The notes under the pieces are model-generated. The model ran no database searches, was not told the DNA's origin, and saw only the letters and a program-made list of their open reading frames with translations. 64,000 nucleotides of DNA from Caldibacillus debilis DSM 16016 (GTDB lineage: Bacteria; Bacillota; Bacilli; Bacillales; Caldibacillaceae). A program made the translations under genes and the position numbers. Below, one piece after another: positions 1-8,242 of this stretch (its first letter is position 1; each line of letters begins with the position of its first letter). The stretch is from contig NZ_KB912891.1 in assembly GCF_000383875.1 (NCBI RefSeq), forward strand, positions 116,789-180,788, written 5' to 3'.

Positions 1-76
1 ACCCTTCGATCCATTGACGAATGACTTTGTAACGCTTCAATTCTTTTTTGCTCAATGGAATTCGCTCCTGTCTCAT
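1..76 (-). CDS. Possible transposase, 5' end only (runs off the window)
   Basis: Reading leftward from an ATG at 76, the frame is open to the window edge and gives 25 residues, beginning MRQERIPLSKKELKRY and ending QWIEG. This lysine-rich start followed by a helix reminds me of the N-terminal helix-turn-helix of ISNCY/IS1202-type transposases, but that is from memory. Only a small part of the gene is in the window, so the family cannot be confirmed. No clear ribosome binding site precedes the ATG. A 13-bp inverted repeat straddles the start. It could equally be the beginning of a small DNA-binding protein. Confidence 0.35.
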   Translation of the reverse strand, partial: MRQERIPLSKKELKRYKVIRQWIEG

Positions 77-103
77 ACTGACATTTTCACTGAAGCGTTA
101 CAA
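27..103. repeat. 13-bp perfect inverted repeat around the left-edge gene start
   Basis: TTGTAACGCTTCA at 27-39 is exactly complementary to TGAAGCGTTACAA at 91-103, with a 51-bp loop holding the start codon of the leftward gene. It could be an operator or a long-range hairpin in that gene's leader. If the gene is a transposase, it could be an element end. The sequence does not decide between these. Confidence 0.5.
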
Positions 104-133
104 TATGACAAGATCACAGACGAACAACACTTC

Positions 134-174
134 TTGATCAAACAATTGTTTTATGGAATATTTTGTGTTAACAT
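134..174 (+). promoter_or_regulatory. Candidate sigma-A promoters for secG
   Basis: Two overlapping candidates lie just upstream of secG. TTGATC (134-139) with a 17-bp spacer leads to AATATT (157-162). TTGTTT (146-151) with a 17-bp spacer leads to TAACAT (169-174). Neither is close to consensus, and the call rests on spacing and position. Confidence 0.3.
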
Positions 175-219
175 ATGAATAATGGCAGGAATGTCCGTTT
201 CGGGAGGTCGAAGGTTTTG

Positions 220-453
220 TTGCACAAGGTATTAATTGTATTATTGGTCATTGTGTCCATCAGCCTGATTGCCGTCGTTTTGTTGCAATCGGGAAGAAGC
301 GCCGGGCTGTCGGGTGCCATCACCGGCGGGGCGGAGCAGCTTTTCGGAAAGCAAAAAGCCCGGGGGATTGACCTGATTTTGCACCGGATCACGATCGTGC
401 TCTCTGTGCTGTTCTTCCTTTTGACGATCGCCGTTACCTATTTTGGCTTGTGA
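220..453 (+). CDS. secG: Preprotein translocase subunit SecG
   Basis: This is the small third subunit of the SecYEG channel, which assists SecA-driven protein export across the membrane. The 77-residue product has two hydrophobic segments (about residues 2-20 and 52-74). They are joined by the conserved loop [28 protein letters not shown], which is diagnostic of Bacillus SecG. I chose the TTG at 220 because it aligns with the usual MH-VL start and because GGGAGG (202-207) precedes it. An in-frame ATG at 175 would add a charged extension not seen in the family. It is followed by a terminator and then est, rnr, smpB and ssrA, the standard Bacillus order. Confidence 0.93.
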   Translation: MHKVLIVLLVIVSISLIAVVLLQSGRSAGLSGAITGGAEQLFGKQKARGIDLILHRITIVLSVLFFLLTIAVTYFGL

Positions 454-464
454 AAACGCGAAAT

Positions 465-495
465 CCTGGCCGAGTTTGCAGGTCAGGTTTTTTAT
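465..495 (+). terminator. Intrinsic terminator of secG
   Basis: A 7-bp stem (465-471 with 481-487, one G-U pair) is followed by six Ts at 488-493, 12 bp after the secG stop codon. Confidence 0.65.
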
Positions 496-637
496 TTGGG
501 GGCAAACGGCACCGAAAAAGGCTTCCCTTGGTCCGAACAAGGGATAAAAAAACGGGCGTGGGCGTCCTTCTTTTCGGGCAACCTTTTAAAAAATTCTGCC
601 TCCGCTACCCGGAGATGACCCCGCCCGCTTCGGGCTT

Positions 638-721
638 CCTTTGAACGGTTTTCCTTGGGGATGGGGAGCAAGATTTCGGATGCTGCGGTTGATCAGGCTC
701 CTTTGAACGGCTTTCCTTGGG
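638..721. repeat. Imperfect 22-bp direct repeat in the secG-est spacer
   Basis: A 22-bp stretch starting CCTTTGAACGG and ending TTCCTTGGG occurs at 638-659 and again at 700-721 with one substitution, 62 bp apart. The rest of the 496-835 spacer contains no convincing gene. Its open frames lack ribosome binding sites and recognisable sequence. Confidence 0.6.
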
Positions 722-835
722 AAAGTCTTGCGTTCTGGCATATCCTCGGACAAAAGGATTGAAATTTTTTCCGGTTCCGGGATAAATCGGCCCGGACGGG
801 GCAAACCTTATAGATGAATGAAAGGATGCATGCGC

Positions 836-1588
836 GTGAAAATCGTACCGCCGAAACCGTTCACCTTTCAAGCTGGGGAACGGGCCGTATTATTGCTTCA
901 CGGATTTACCGGCACGAGCGCCGATGTGCGTATGCTCGGCCGATTTCTGGAAAAGATGGGCTATACTTCCCACGCGCCGATCTACCGGGGCCACGGCGTG
1001 CCGCCGGAAGAACTTTTCCGCTATACCCCGGACGATTGGTGGGAAGACGTGCTGAGCGCCTACCATTCCTTAAAAGATATGGGGTATGAAGAAATCGCCG
1101 TGGCGGGCCTGTCCCTCGGCGGCGTTTTTGCCCTGAAGCTGGGCTATACCGTTCCCGTCAAAGGGATCGTCACGATGTGCGCCCCGATGGCGATTCAAAG
1201 GGAAGAAAAAATGCTTCACGGGGTTTTGAACTTCGCGCGGGAATACAAAAGAAAGGAAGGGAAGGACGAAGAAACCGTCCGTAAAGAGGTGGAGGCCCTT
1301 CGGCAAAAACCCCTCTCCTCCCTGAAAAAAATCCAGGCGTTAATTCAAGAAGTAAGGGACAGTCTCGACATGATCTACGCTCCGGTTTTTGTCGCCCAGG
1401 CCAGGCATGACGAGATGATCGATCCGGGGAGCGCCGACGTCATCTATAACGGCGTCGCTTCCGCGGAAAAACAAATCAAGTGGTATGAAAGATCGGGGCA
1501 TGTCCTGACGACCGGCGTGGAAAAGGATCAATTGCACGACGACGTGCTCCGCTTTTTGGAAGGGTTGGATTGGCAAGCTTCCCGTTAA
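836..1588 (+). CDS. est: Carboxylesterase (Est30/YvaK type)
   Basis: This alpha/beta hydrolase cleaves short-chain carboxylic esters and closely matches what I know of the Geobacillus Est30 enzyme. The nucleophile elbow GLSLGG (serine near residue 93), the acid in ARHDEM (aspartate near 191) and the histidine in SGHVLTT (near 221) form the triad. HGFTG near residue 20 supplies the oxyanion hole. I chose GTG at 836: it gives the family start MKIVPPKPF, and AAAGGA (821-826) lies 9 bp ahead. ATG codons at 818 and 830 are in frame but poorly spaced. The 250-residue length fits the family. The gene lies between secG and rnr as in other Bacillaceae, though its cellular substrate is unknown. Confidence 0.92.
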   Translation: MKIVPPKPFTFQAGERAVLLLHGFTGTSADVRMLGRFLEKMGYTSHAPIYRGHGVPPEELFRYTPDDWWEDVLSAYHSLKDMGYEEIAVAGLSLGGVFALKLGYTVPVKGIVTMCAPMAIQREEKMLHGVLNFAREYKRKEGKDEETVRKEVEALRQKPLSSLKKIQALIQEVRDSLDMIYAPVFVAQARHDEMIDPGSADVIYNGVASAEKQIKWYERSGHVLTTGVEKDQLHDDVLRFLEGLDWQASR

Positions 1589-1879
1589 TCCGTTAATCCG
1601 CCCGAATGCCTGCCGCCTGACCGCGCCTGGGAACTTCCGTTGCCGAAAGGGGCAGGAGGGGATGCTGCGATTGCGGGAAGGCGGAACGGGTCTTGCGCCT
1701 GCCGGGTTGGCGGCCGGGATGGCAAGGATGCCAGGCCCCGTATGCACATGGATGGACCGACGATGATCAGGATACGGTGGCCGGTCGGAAAGGGTCGGCC
1801 CGTTATCACCGGGCGGCAAACCGGAAGATCAGAAATTGCGGTGACCGGCAGGGCCGCTCCCTTCCCCGGTCGATCCGCC

Positions 1880-1991
1880 GATGAAGTCCAGGCATTCGTG
1901 TAAAAAAGAAGGGGGCGCAAAGCCGTTCCTTTTCCGGGGTGCTGTGCTCCCTTGGCATTAGGCAGGATTTTACAAAAGCAGGTGATTTGGC
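1880..1991. mobile_element. MITE-like insertion element, copy 1 (112 bp)
   Basis: This segment matches 27121-27233 along its whole length, including the shared left end GATGAAGTCCA, an internal GGGCGCAAAGC and the near-right CAGGATTTTACA. The ends are imperfect inverted repeats, with GTGTAAAA on the left answered by TTTTACA on the right. The flanks CGATCCGCC (1871-1879) and CGGTCCGCC (1992-2000) agree at 8 of 9 positions, as expected of an aged 9-bp target duplication. There is no coding capacity, so it must be moved by a transposase elsewhere. The rest of the est-rnr spacer (1589-1879) is GC-rich and holds nothing I recognise. Confidence 0.75.
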
Positions 1992-2047
1992 CGGTCCGCC
2001 CTTTATAGATGGTTAAGAAGAAAAGGAAAGAAAGGAGGGAGTTTTCC

Positions 2048-4336
2048 ATGGAAACTTCCGAATGGGTGGAAAAATTGCTGGACTACATGCGGGAGGAAGC
2101 CTACAAACCGCTCACGGCCAGCGAATTGGAGAAAGCCTTCGGGGTGAAGGACGCCGCCGAATTCAAACAATTCGTCAAGGCCCTGGTTTACATGGAGCAG
2201 AAGGGCTTGGTCGTCCGCACGAGAAGCAACCGCTACGGCGTACCGGAAAAAATGAATCTGGTTCGCGGCCGGGTGTCCGGCCATCCGAAAGGCTACGCCT
2301 TTGTTACGCCCGACGAGCCGGGGATGGACGATATTTTCATCCCGCCGGGGGAGATGAACAACGCCCTTCACGGGGATCTGGTGCTTGTCCGCGTCTCCTT
2401 CAAATCGAGCGGGGAAAAGCCGGAAGGCTCCATCATCCGCATCCTCCAGCGGGGCTTTTCGGAAGTCGTCGGAACCTACGTGGAGAGCAAATATTTCGGT
2501 TTTGTCGTCCCCGATGACAAACGATTTAACGGCGACATCTTCATTCCGAAAGAGGCTTCCAAAGGGGCCGTCGACGGGCACAAAGTCGTCGTGAAAATCA
2601 CCGCCTTCCCCGAAGGCCGGAAAAGCGCGGAAGGGGAAATCGTAAAAATATTGGGGCATAAAAACGATCCCGGCGTAGATATTTTGTCGATCATCCATAA
2701 GCACGGGATCGCCCATGAATTTCCGGAGGAAGTCATGGCGGAAGCGGAACAAATCCCTTCCGAAGTGCAGGATCGGGATCTCGCGGGAAGAAGGGATTTG
2801 CGCGGGGAAACGATCATCACCATCGACGGGGAAGACGCGAAGGATTTGGACGACGCGGTAACGGTGAAAAAAATGGACAACGGCCACTATCTGTTGGGCG
2901 TCCATATCGCCGATGTGAGCCACTATGTCAAGGAAGGGAGCGCCATCGACCGGGAAGCCTTCAACCGGGGAACGAGCGTCTATCTGGTCGACCGGGTGAT
3001 CCCGATGCTTCCCCACCGCCTGTCCAACGGCATCTGCTCTTTAAATCCGAGGGTCCCGCGTCTTGCCATTTCCTGTGAAATGGAGATCGACGAAAAGGGA
3101 GAGGTCGTCCGCCACGAAATTTTCCAAAGCGTCATCCAGACGAAGGAAAGGATGACCTATTCCGACGTCAACCGGATCCTGGTGGACCGGGATGAACCGC
3201 TCAGGGAAAAATACCGGGAAATCGTCCCGATGCTGGAGACGATGGCCGAACTGGCGGAGATCTTGCGGAACAAACGGATGAACCGGGGAGCCATCGATTT
3301 TGATTTCAAAGAAGCGAAGATTGTGGTCAACGAAAAGGGCAAGCCGACGGACGTGGTCATCCGCGAACGTTCCGTGGCCGAGCGGCTGATCGAAGAATTC
3401 ATGCTGTGCGCCAATGAAACGGTCGCCGAACATTTCCATTGGCTTGATCTCCCCTTTATCTACCGCATCCACGAACATCCGAAGGAGGAAAAACTGCAAA
3501 GGTTTTTCGAATTCATCACCAATTTCGGGCTCGTCGTCCGGGGACGGGCGAACGACGTCCATCCCGGCGCCTTGCAGGAAATCCTCGACGAAGTCCGGGG
3601 AAAACCGGAGGAAATGATCGTCTCCACCGTCATGCTCCGTTCGATGCAGCAGGCGAAGTACAGCCCGGAAAGCGTCGGCCATTTCGGATTGGCGGCGAAA
3701 TATTACACCCATTTCACCTCGCCGATCCGCCGCTATCCCGACCTGGTCGTCCACCGGCTCATTCGCGCCTATTTGCTGGAAGGCGCCATCGATGAAAAAT
3801 CGGTGGAAAAATGGCGGGAAAAATTGCCGGAGATCGCCGAACACACCTCGAAGATGGAACGGATGGCGGAGGATGCGGAACGGGAGACGGAAGACCTGAA
3901 GAAAGCGGAATTCATGCAAGACAAGATCGGCCAGGAATTCGACGGCATCATCAGCTCGGTGACCAATTTCGGCCTCTTTGTCGAGCTGCCGAACACGATT
4001 GAAGGCCTGGTGCACATCAGTTATTTGTATGATGATTATTACCATTTCCATGAAAGACAATATGCCTTGATCGGAGAATTGACCGGAAAAGTGTACCGGA
4101 TCGGGGATGAAATTACGGTCCGCGTCCTGCAGGTCAACAAGGATGAAAGATCGATCGATTTTGAAGTGGTCGGCATCAAACGGAAGAAGGGGCTCGGCGA
4201 CCGGAAGGTGAAAGTGCTCCGCGCGGACAAAGGAAAGAAGAGGAAAGGCGCCGGCGAAATTTGGCTGTCCGGCCATCCGCGGGAAAAAGAGAAGGGAAAA
4301 GGGCGGAAGCACAACCATAGGCAAAAACGGGGATAA
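2048..4336 (+). CDS. rnr: Ribonuclease R
   Basis: RNase R is a processive 3'-5' exoribonuclease that degrades structured RNA and takes part in tmRNA-linked mRNA decay. The 762-residue protein has an N-terminal winged-helix region (about 1-60), cold-shock OB folds (about 70-220) and the RNB catalytic domain, with its metal-binding motif [13 protein letters not shown] near residue 260. An S1 domain (about 628-705, [18 protein letters not shown]) follows, then a lysine-rich tail typical of the family. The start at 2048 has AAAGGAGGG at 2031-2038. An earlier in-frame ATG at 2009 lacks a comparable site. The gene sits directly upstream of smpB and ssrA, the usual functional grouping. Confidence 0.97.
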   Translation: METSEWVEKLLDYMREEAYKPLTASELEKAFGVKDAAEFKQFVKALVYMEQKGLVVRTRSNRYGVPEKMNLVRGRVSGHPKGYAFVTPDEPGMDDIFIPPGEMNNALHGDLVLVRVSFKSSGEKPEGSIIRILQRGFSEVVGTYVESKYFGFVVPDDKRFNGDIFIPKEASKGAVDGHKVVVKITAFPEGRKSAEGEIVKILGHKNDPGVDILSIIHKHGIAHEFPEEVMAEAEQIPSEVQDRDLAGRRDLRGETIITIDGEDAKDLDDAVTVKKMDNGHYLLGVHIADVSHYVKEGSAIDREAFNRGTSVYLVDRVIPMLPHRLSNGICSLNPRVPRLAISCEMEIDEKGEVVRHEIFQSVIQTKERMTYSDVNRILVDRDEPLREKYREIVPMLETMAELAEILRNKRMNRGAIDFDFKEAKIVVNEKGKPTDVVIRERSVAERLIEEFMLCANETVAEHFHWLDLPFIYRIHEHPKEEKLQRFFEFITNFGLVVRGRANDVHPGALQEILDEVRGKPEEMIVSTVMLRSMQQAKYSPESVGHFGLAAKYYTHFTSPIRRYPDLVVHRLIRAYLLEGAIDEKSVEKWREKLPEIAEHTSKMERMAEDAERETEDLKKAEFMQDKIGQEFDGIISSVTNFGLFVELPNTIEGLVHISYLYDDYYHFHERQYALIGELTGKVYRIGDEITVRVLQVNKDERSIDFEVVGIKRKKGLGDRKVKVLRADKGKKRKGAGEIWLSGHPREKEKGKGRKHNHRQKRG

Positions 4337-4494
4337 AGGAAAGCGGCGGAGCGCTCATCCGTCCCGTGTCCCTCGCTTAGTGGATGCCACTTGTTCATGA
4401 AAGAGGGCTGCGGCTCGATCTCCCATCCCGGTGCCTTTTCGCCTGTCGGCCGGCGGCCCGAATGTCCCTCCCCCTTTTCCTGAAGGGGGGATCC

Positions 4495-4526
4495 GCCCTT
4501 TTCCGTCATACGGAAGGGGCGTTTTG
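4495..4526 (+). terminator. Intrinsic terminator of rnr
   Basis: GCCCTTTTCCG (4495-4505) pairs with CGGAAGGGGC (4511-4520) with one bulge and one G-U pair, followed by GTTTTGTTT. Confidence 0.65.
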
Positions 4527-4530
4527 TTTA

Positions 4531-4559
4531 TTGTGAAAAAAATTTTTTTTTGCTAAAAT
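4531..4559 (+). promoter_or_regulatory. Sigma-A promoter for smpB
   Basis: TTGTGA (4531-4536), a 17-bp spacer and TAAAAT (4554-4559), preceded by TGC as an extended -10. It lies immediately after the rnr terminator and 26 bp before the smpB start. Confidence 0.6.
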
Positions 4560-4585
4560 GTAGGGGTACCGAAGGGGGAATCTGC

Positions 4586-5053
4586 ATGGCGAAAGGCGAC
4601 GGAAAGGTAATCGCCCAGAACAAAAAGGCGCACCATGACTATTTTATCGAAGAAACCTACGAAGCCGGAATCGTTCTGCAGGGGACGGAGATCAAATCGA
4701 TTCGCGCCGGAAAGGTCAATTTAAAAGATTCCTATGCGAAGATTGAAAACGGGGAAGTCTTTTTGCATCAAATGCACATCAGCCCGTACGAGCAGGGAAA
4801 CCGCTTTAACCACGATCCCCTCCGTACGCGGAAGCTCCTTTTGCACCGGAAGGAAATCAACAAGCTGATCGGGCTGACGAAAGAGCAGGGATATTCCCTC
4901 GTCCCGTTAAAAATTTACTTGAAAAACGGTTTTGCGAAAATCACCCTCGCCCTGGCGAAGGGGAAGAAAAAATACGATAAGCGGGAAGAATTGAAGAAGA
5001 GAGAAGCGAAACGGGACATCGAACGGGCTTTCAAAGAAAGGCAATATATGTAA
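4586..5053 (+). CDS. smpB: SsrA-binding protein SmpB
   Basis: SmpB binds the tRNA-like part of tmRNA and delivers it to stalled ribosomes. The 155-residue product carries the OB-fold signature [20 protein letters not shown] and [21 protein letters not shown]. Its C-terminal tail is basic ([22 protein letters not shown]), the segment that reaches into the empty mRNA channel. GAAGGGGG at 4571-4578 sets the ATG at 4586. The in-frame upstream ATG at 4550 falls inside the promoter. The tmRNA gene follows 91 bp later with its own promoter, so the two partners are adjacent but probably transcribed separately. Confidence 0.97.
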   Translation: MAKGDGKVIAQNKKAHHDYFIEETYEAGIVLQGTEIKSIRAGKVNLKDSYAKIENGEVFLHQMHISPYEQGNRFNHDPLRTRKLLLHRKEINKLIGLTKEQGYSLVPLKIYLKNGFAKITLALAKGKKKYDKREELKKREAKRDIERAFKERQYM

Positions 5054-5072
5054 AGACAGGTTGTTCAATCCT

Positions 5073-5100
5073 TTGATCCCGTACGGGATTATGCTATAAT
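5073..5100 (+). promoter_or_regulatory. Promoter of ssrA
   Basis: TTGATC (5073-5078), a 16-bp spacer and a consensus TATAAT (5095-5100) with an extended TGC, 44 bp upstream of the tmRNA 5' end. Confidence 0.6.
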
Positions 5101-5144
5101 TAAGATTGCAAAGGTTCTTCCTTTTCCTTTGAAAATTGAATCGC

Positions 5145-5500
5145 GGGGACGTTTTGGATTCGACAGGGGCAGATCGAGCTTAAGCTGCGAGCCGAGTTGG
5201 CGATCTCGTTAAAACGCCGTGCCAAGAATAACTGGCAAACAACAAGCTAACCTCGCTCTTGCCGCTTAATCGCCAAGAGCGGTTCCTCCCTTCATCGCCC
5301 ATGTGAAGGGTCAGGGACTTATAGGAATGGGCTACGCCTTTTGCCTGCCGTCTGAGGGCAAAGGAAGAGATCTTCCCAGACTAGCGTTACGGAAGCCTGT
5401 CGGTAGGCTGAAGTAACCGCGAAAGAGAATATACCGACTACGCTCGTAGAGGCTTAAGCGGCGATGCTTCTGGACGTGGGTTCGACTCCCACCGTCTCCA
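5145..5500 (+). ncRNA. ssrA: Transfer-messenger RNA (tmRNA)
   Basis: tmRNA rescues ribosomes stalled on broken mRNA and adds a degradation tag. The 5' end (GGGGACGTTTTGGATTCGAC) and 3' end (a T-arm-like GGGTTCGACTCCCACC followed by GTCTCCA) pair as the tRNA-like domain. The tag frame starts at GGC 5234 and stops at TAA 5267-5269, encoding GKQQANLALAA, which ends in the canonical ALAA. That the resume codon is this Gly is inferred from related Gram-positive tags. The terminal CCA is encoded at 5498-5500. The length of 356 nt is normal. The gene follows smpB with its own promoter. Confidence 0.96.
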
Positions 5501-5687
5501 TCAAGAAAGCGGTAAGGGATCGGTTTCCGGGCGCTTTGGCAGGATGGGATCCGACGTCACCGGTTTTTTCAAAAAATGACCCGGCCATTCATCATTCACA
5601 GCGGACAGGGGAGTATCATTCACGGCAAAGTCGTCATAACGGAGCGTTCTACTCCCGGCTTTGCCGGCAACAGATTCGGTTGTTGGC

Positions 5688-5722
5688 AAGACCTTACCTG
5701 GCGGAAGAGGAAGGTCTTTTTT
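5688..5722 (+). terminator. Intrinsic terminator downstream of ssrA
   Basis: A perfect 8-bp stem (AAGACCTT 5688-5695 with AAGGTCTT 5711-5718) runs into TTTTTT. It lies nearly 190 bp after the tmRNA 3' end, so processing or a second terminator may come first. Nothing else was recognised between 5501 and 5771. Confidence 0.65.
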
Positions 5723-5771
5723 CATAGGGACGGAAGTGTTCCAAGGAATTTTTGATGAGGGATGATGAAGT

Positions 5772-6245
5772 TTGGACAATTTTTTGGCGAACAGTTTTCC
5801 CGAGTATATCCGGAAGGAATTGGAGCAAATCCAAAAATTAATCTTTCCCCTGGCCAGGAAAACGTCGAAATACATGTTTTGGACGTTTCCGCTGATCGGG
5901 ATTTCCTTTTTGAACATCGTTTACCTCCTGTTTTTCATTCCCGACGGGGGCCGGGATTACGGGCTGCTCTTCGTCTATTCCGTCCTTGGCGCCCTTGGGC
6001 TGGCGCTGTGGAAGGAAACGAGGCTGAACAAAAAAGAAATTGAAAAAATCGGCATGCAATACATGGTGGAACGGATCACCAAAAGCCGGTCGGTTTCCGA
6101 GGAAGTGAAGACCCGCTACATTCGGCGGATCAAGGAAAAACCGGCTTTGGCCATGGAAAACTTTGTCCGCTTTCTGCAAGAAGAGGACCGGATCGAAAGG
6201 AGAAAAAAATTGGAGCAGCCGGAAGAAGACCAACCGGGCGATTGA
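5772..6245 (+). CDS. DUF5392-type small membrane protein
   Basis: This 157-residue protein has two adjacent transmembrane helices (about 35-55 and 63-82: MFWTFPLIGISFLNIVYLLFF, then YGLLFVYSVLGALGLALW), a basic region, and a charged C-terminal half likely to form helices. The N-terminus (NSFPEYIRKELEQIQKLIFPLARKTSKYM) resembles Bacillus DUF5392 proteins from memory; no function is known for them. The start is TTG at 5772, with GAGGGATGATG upstream. ATG at 5764 is out of frame. It stands alone between the ssrA terminator and an MFS gene. Confidence 0.65.
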   Translation: MDNFLANSFPEYIRKELEQIQKLIFPLARKTSKYMFWTFPLIGISFLNIVYLLFFIPDGGRDYGLLFVYSVLGALGLALWKETRLNKKEIEKIGMQYMVERITKSRSVSEEVKTRYIRRIKEKPALAMENFVRFLQEEDRIERRKKLEQPEEDQPGD

Positions 6246-6392
6246 GCTTTCGCTTTTTACGCTGGAAGAGCGGATGCTGGATGCAAATCCGATTTGGGAA
6301 CCCGGTTGGGATTTTTTTTGCTCTCCGGAAGCTTTATGGCTCGTTTCGCATGCGGTTCGGATGGAATGATTGGGAGAACGGAAGGTGACGGG

Positions 6393-7628
6393 ATGGGAGA
6401 GAGGAAAAAACAGTGGCTGCTTTTCATCGGGCTGGGGACATCGACCTTCGGCGACTTCATCTATCTGGTGGCCATCAATGTATTCATTTTGCGGCTGACC
6501 GATTCCGCGGCGGCGGTAGCCGGGTTATGGATCATGAGTCCGCTGGCCGCCATCCTCACCCAATTTTGGTCCGGCACGTTCATCGACCGTTTCAACAAAC
6601 GCCGGCTCTTGATCGCAACCGATCTTTTCCGCGCCGTTTTAACGGCCGCGATTCCCTTGCTGGAATCCGTCTGGCTGATTTATGGGATCCTGTTTTTATT
6701 GGCCGTCGCCAAAGCCTTCTTCAACCCGGCTTCGATTACATACATCACCAAATTGGTCCCGGCGGAAGACCGGAAAAAATTTAATGCCTACCGCAGTCTC
6801 GTGACGTCAGGCGCCTTTCTGATCGGCCCCGCCATATCCGGCATGCTTTTGCTGATCAGCACCCCCGAGGCGGCCATCCTGCTGAACGCCGTCTCCTTTG
6901 CCTGTTCCGCTCTCGTTTTTTTCTTCCTGCCGGACTTGGACGGACCAAAAGCGGAAAAACGGAAGATCCATTTCCGCGTTTTCGCGGAGGACTGGGGAAA
7001 GGTGCTCCGCTTCAGCAGGAACCATCCGTACATCGTCACCGTTTACTTTCTTGCCCAGTTCTTTATGATTATCGCTTTGGGGATGGATGCCCAGGAAGTG
7101 GTGTTTGCCCGAAAAGTGGTGGGCCTTTCGGAAAGCGAATACGGGCTGCTCATCAGCGTGACGGGGATCGGTTACGTCGCCGGCTCGATGGTCCTTTCCC
7201 GCACCGCCCAAAAAATCTCGGTGCGGACGATGATCGCCGTCGGGCATCTGCTGGTGGCCGCCGGTTATATCATTTATGCCTTTTCCTATTCCTTTCTCGC
7301 GATTGCGGCGGGATTTTTGCTGCTCGGGTTTTTTAACGCCTTTTCCAGCACGGGCGTTCTCACGTTCTTTCAAAATCATTTCCCCCAGGATATGATGGGT
7401 CGGATATCCAGCATCTATGGGCTGTTTCAGAGCCTTTTGCAAATCTTGTTCATCCTGCTGATCGGCTTTACCGGGGATCTTTTCCCGCTGCGTTCCAGCA
7501 TCGTCCTGGCTTCCTTCGTCTGTTTGTCCATCGGCCTATTGCTGGCTTGGATGGTCTATCATCCGGCAAAACGGGCATTTTTTGTGGAAGCGGAGGCCCG
7601 GGACCATTCGGCGGGAGCAAGCCGGTAA
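6393..7628 (+). CDS. Major facilitator superfamily transporter
   Basis: A 411-residue integral membrane protein with about 12 predicted helices. The loop between helices 2 and 3 carries the MFS-type motif GTFIDRFNKRRLLIATDLFRA. The layout (short N-terminus, central cytoplasmic loop around residues 180-210, PEDRKKFNAYRSLVTSGAFLIGPAI-like helix 5) suggests the drug/macrolide-efflux (MefA/YfiS-like) branch. The substrate cannot be deduced. ATG 6393 is preceded by AAGGTG at 6382-6387; in-frame starts at 6294 and 6366 are weaker. It is convergent with the DUF1450 gene. Confidence 0.85.
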   Translation: MGERKKQWLLFIGLGTSTFGDFIYLVAINVFILRLTDSAAAVAGLWIMSPLAAILTQFWSGTFIDRFNKRRLLIATDLFRAVLTAAIPLLESVWLIYGILFLLAVAKAFFNPASITYITKLVPAEDRKKFNAYRSLVTSGAFLIGPAISGMLLLISTPEAAILLNAVSFACSALVFFFLPDLDGPKAEKRKIHFRVFAEDWGKVLRFSRNHPYIVTVYFLAQFFMIIALGMDAQEVVFARKVVGLSESEYGLLISVTGIGYVAGSMVLSRTAQKISVRTMIAVGHLLVAAGYIIYAFSYSFLAIAAGFLLLGFFNAFSSTGVLTFFQNHFPQDMMGRISSIYGLFQSLLQILFILLIGFTGDLFPLRSSIVLASFVCLSIGLLLAWMVYHPAKRAFFVEAEARDHSAGASR

Positions 7629-7693
7629 AACCCCCGCTGTTCCGTCGGTTTCCCTTTTGCATTTGGCTCCGGCCCGGGAAAAGCCGGCAGGAA

Positions 7694-7957
7694 TCAGGCC
7701 TCGGACACACGCCGTTTCAATTTTTCGATCAGTTCATCGGGAGTGTCCGCGGCGATAAATTCCCTATTGAAGAGGGCATAGGGAGAGCACTCGCATTCTT
7801 CGCAGTAGCTCAAGCAGTCCATCTCCCGCACCTTCAGCCCGTGTTCGTCGACGAAGCTTTCCAGGCGGTCGAAGGCGTCATCGTCATAAAAGCGGTTTAA
7901 ATTATTGGTGCAAAAATATAGTTTCCCCGGCTTATTTTTTTTGGAAAAAAGACCCAT
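7694..7957 (-). CDS. DUF1450 family protein (YuzB paralogue)
   Basis: This 87-residue cytosolic protein has the DUF1450 pattern: a FCTNN segment near the N-terminus, then a cysteine-rich LSYCEECECSPYALFN..F, then the closing helix TPDELIEKL. The three cysteines around residues 51-56 could bind a metal or cluster, but no biochemical role is known to me. AAGGATG lies 7 bp ahead of the ATG. It is a paralogue of yuzB at 60590-60826 but has an N-terminal lysine-rich extension (MGLFSKKNKPGK). It is convergent with the MFS gene and has no operon partner. Confidence 0.8.
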   Translation of the reverse strand: MGLFSKKNKPGKLYFCTNNLNRFYDDDAFDRLESFVDEHGLKVREMDCLSYCEECECSPYALFNREFIAADTPDELIEKLKRRVSEA

Positions 7958-8242
7958 GTTGCCACATCCTTATGGATTGAATTCAACCCCATTATATAAA
8001 AACCGTTGAAAAATGGACAGCAAACCGCACCGCCGGCCGGGCCGAAGAATATCCTTTGGAGGCGTTCCGTCTTTAGGACATCGTCTGCAAGGATGGCAAC
8101 GGTGGCGGCGGAGTCGGAAACTTGCAGGCGGTTGACGGACCGGAACGGTACGGACCCGGTGAGCATCCGATGAAAGATTTGTGCAAAAGATTTATAATAT
8201 CATTGGAAATTCGGGAAAAAGAATGGATCAGGAGTGAAAAAA

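Noticed and set aside
5464-5727. Rightward frame starting in ssrA
   Set aside because: It begins inside the tmRNA 3' domain and continues over the terminator.
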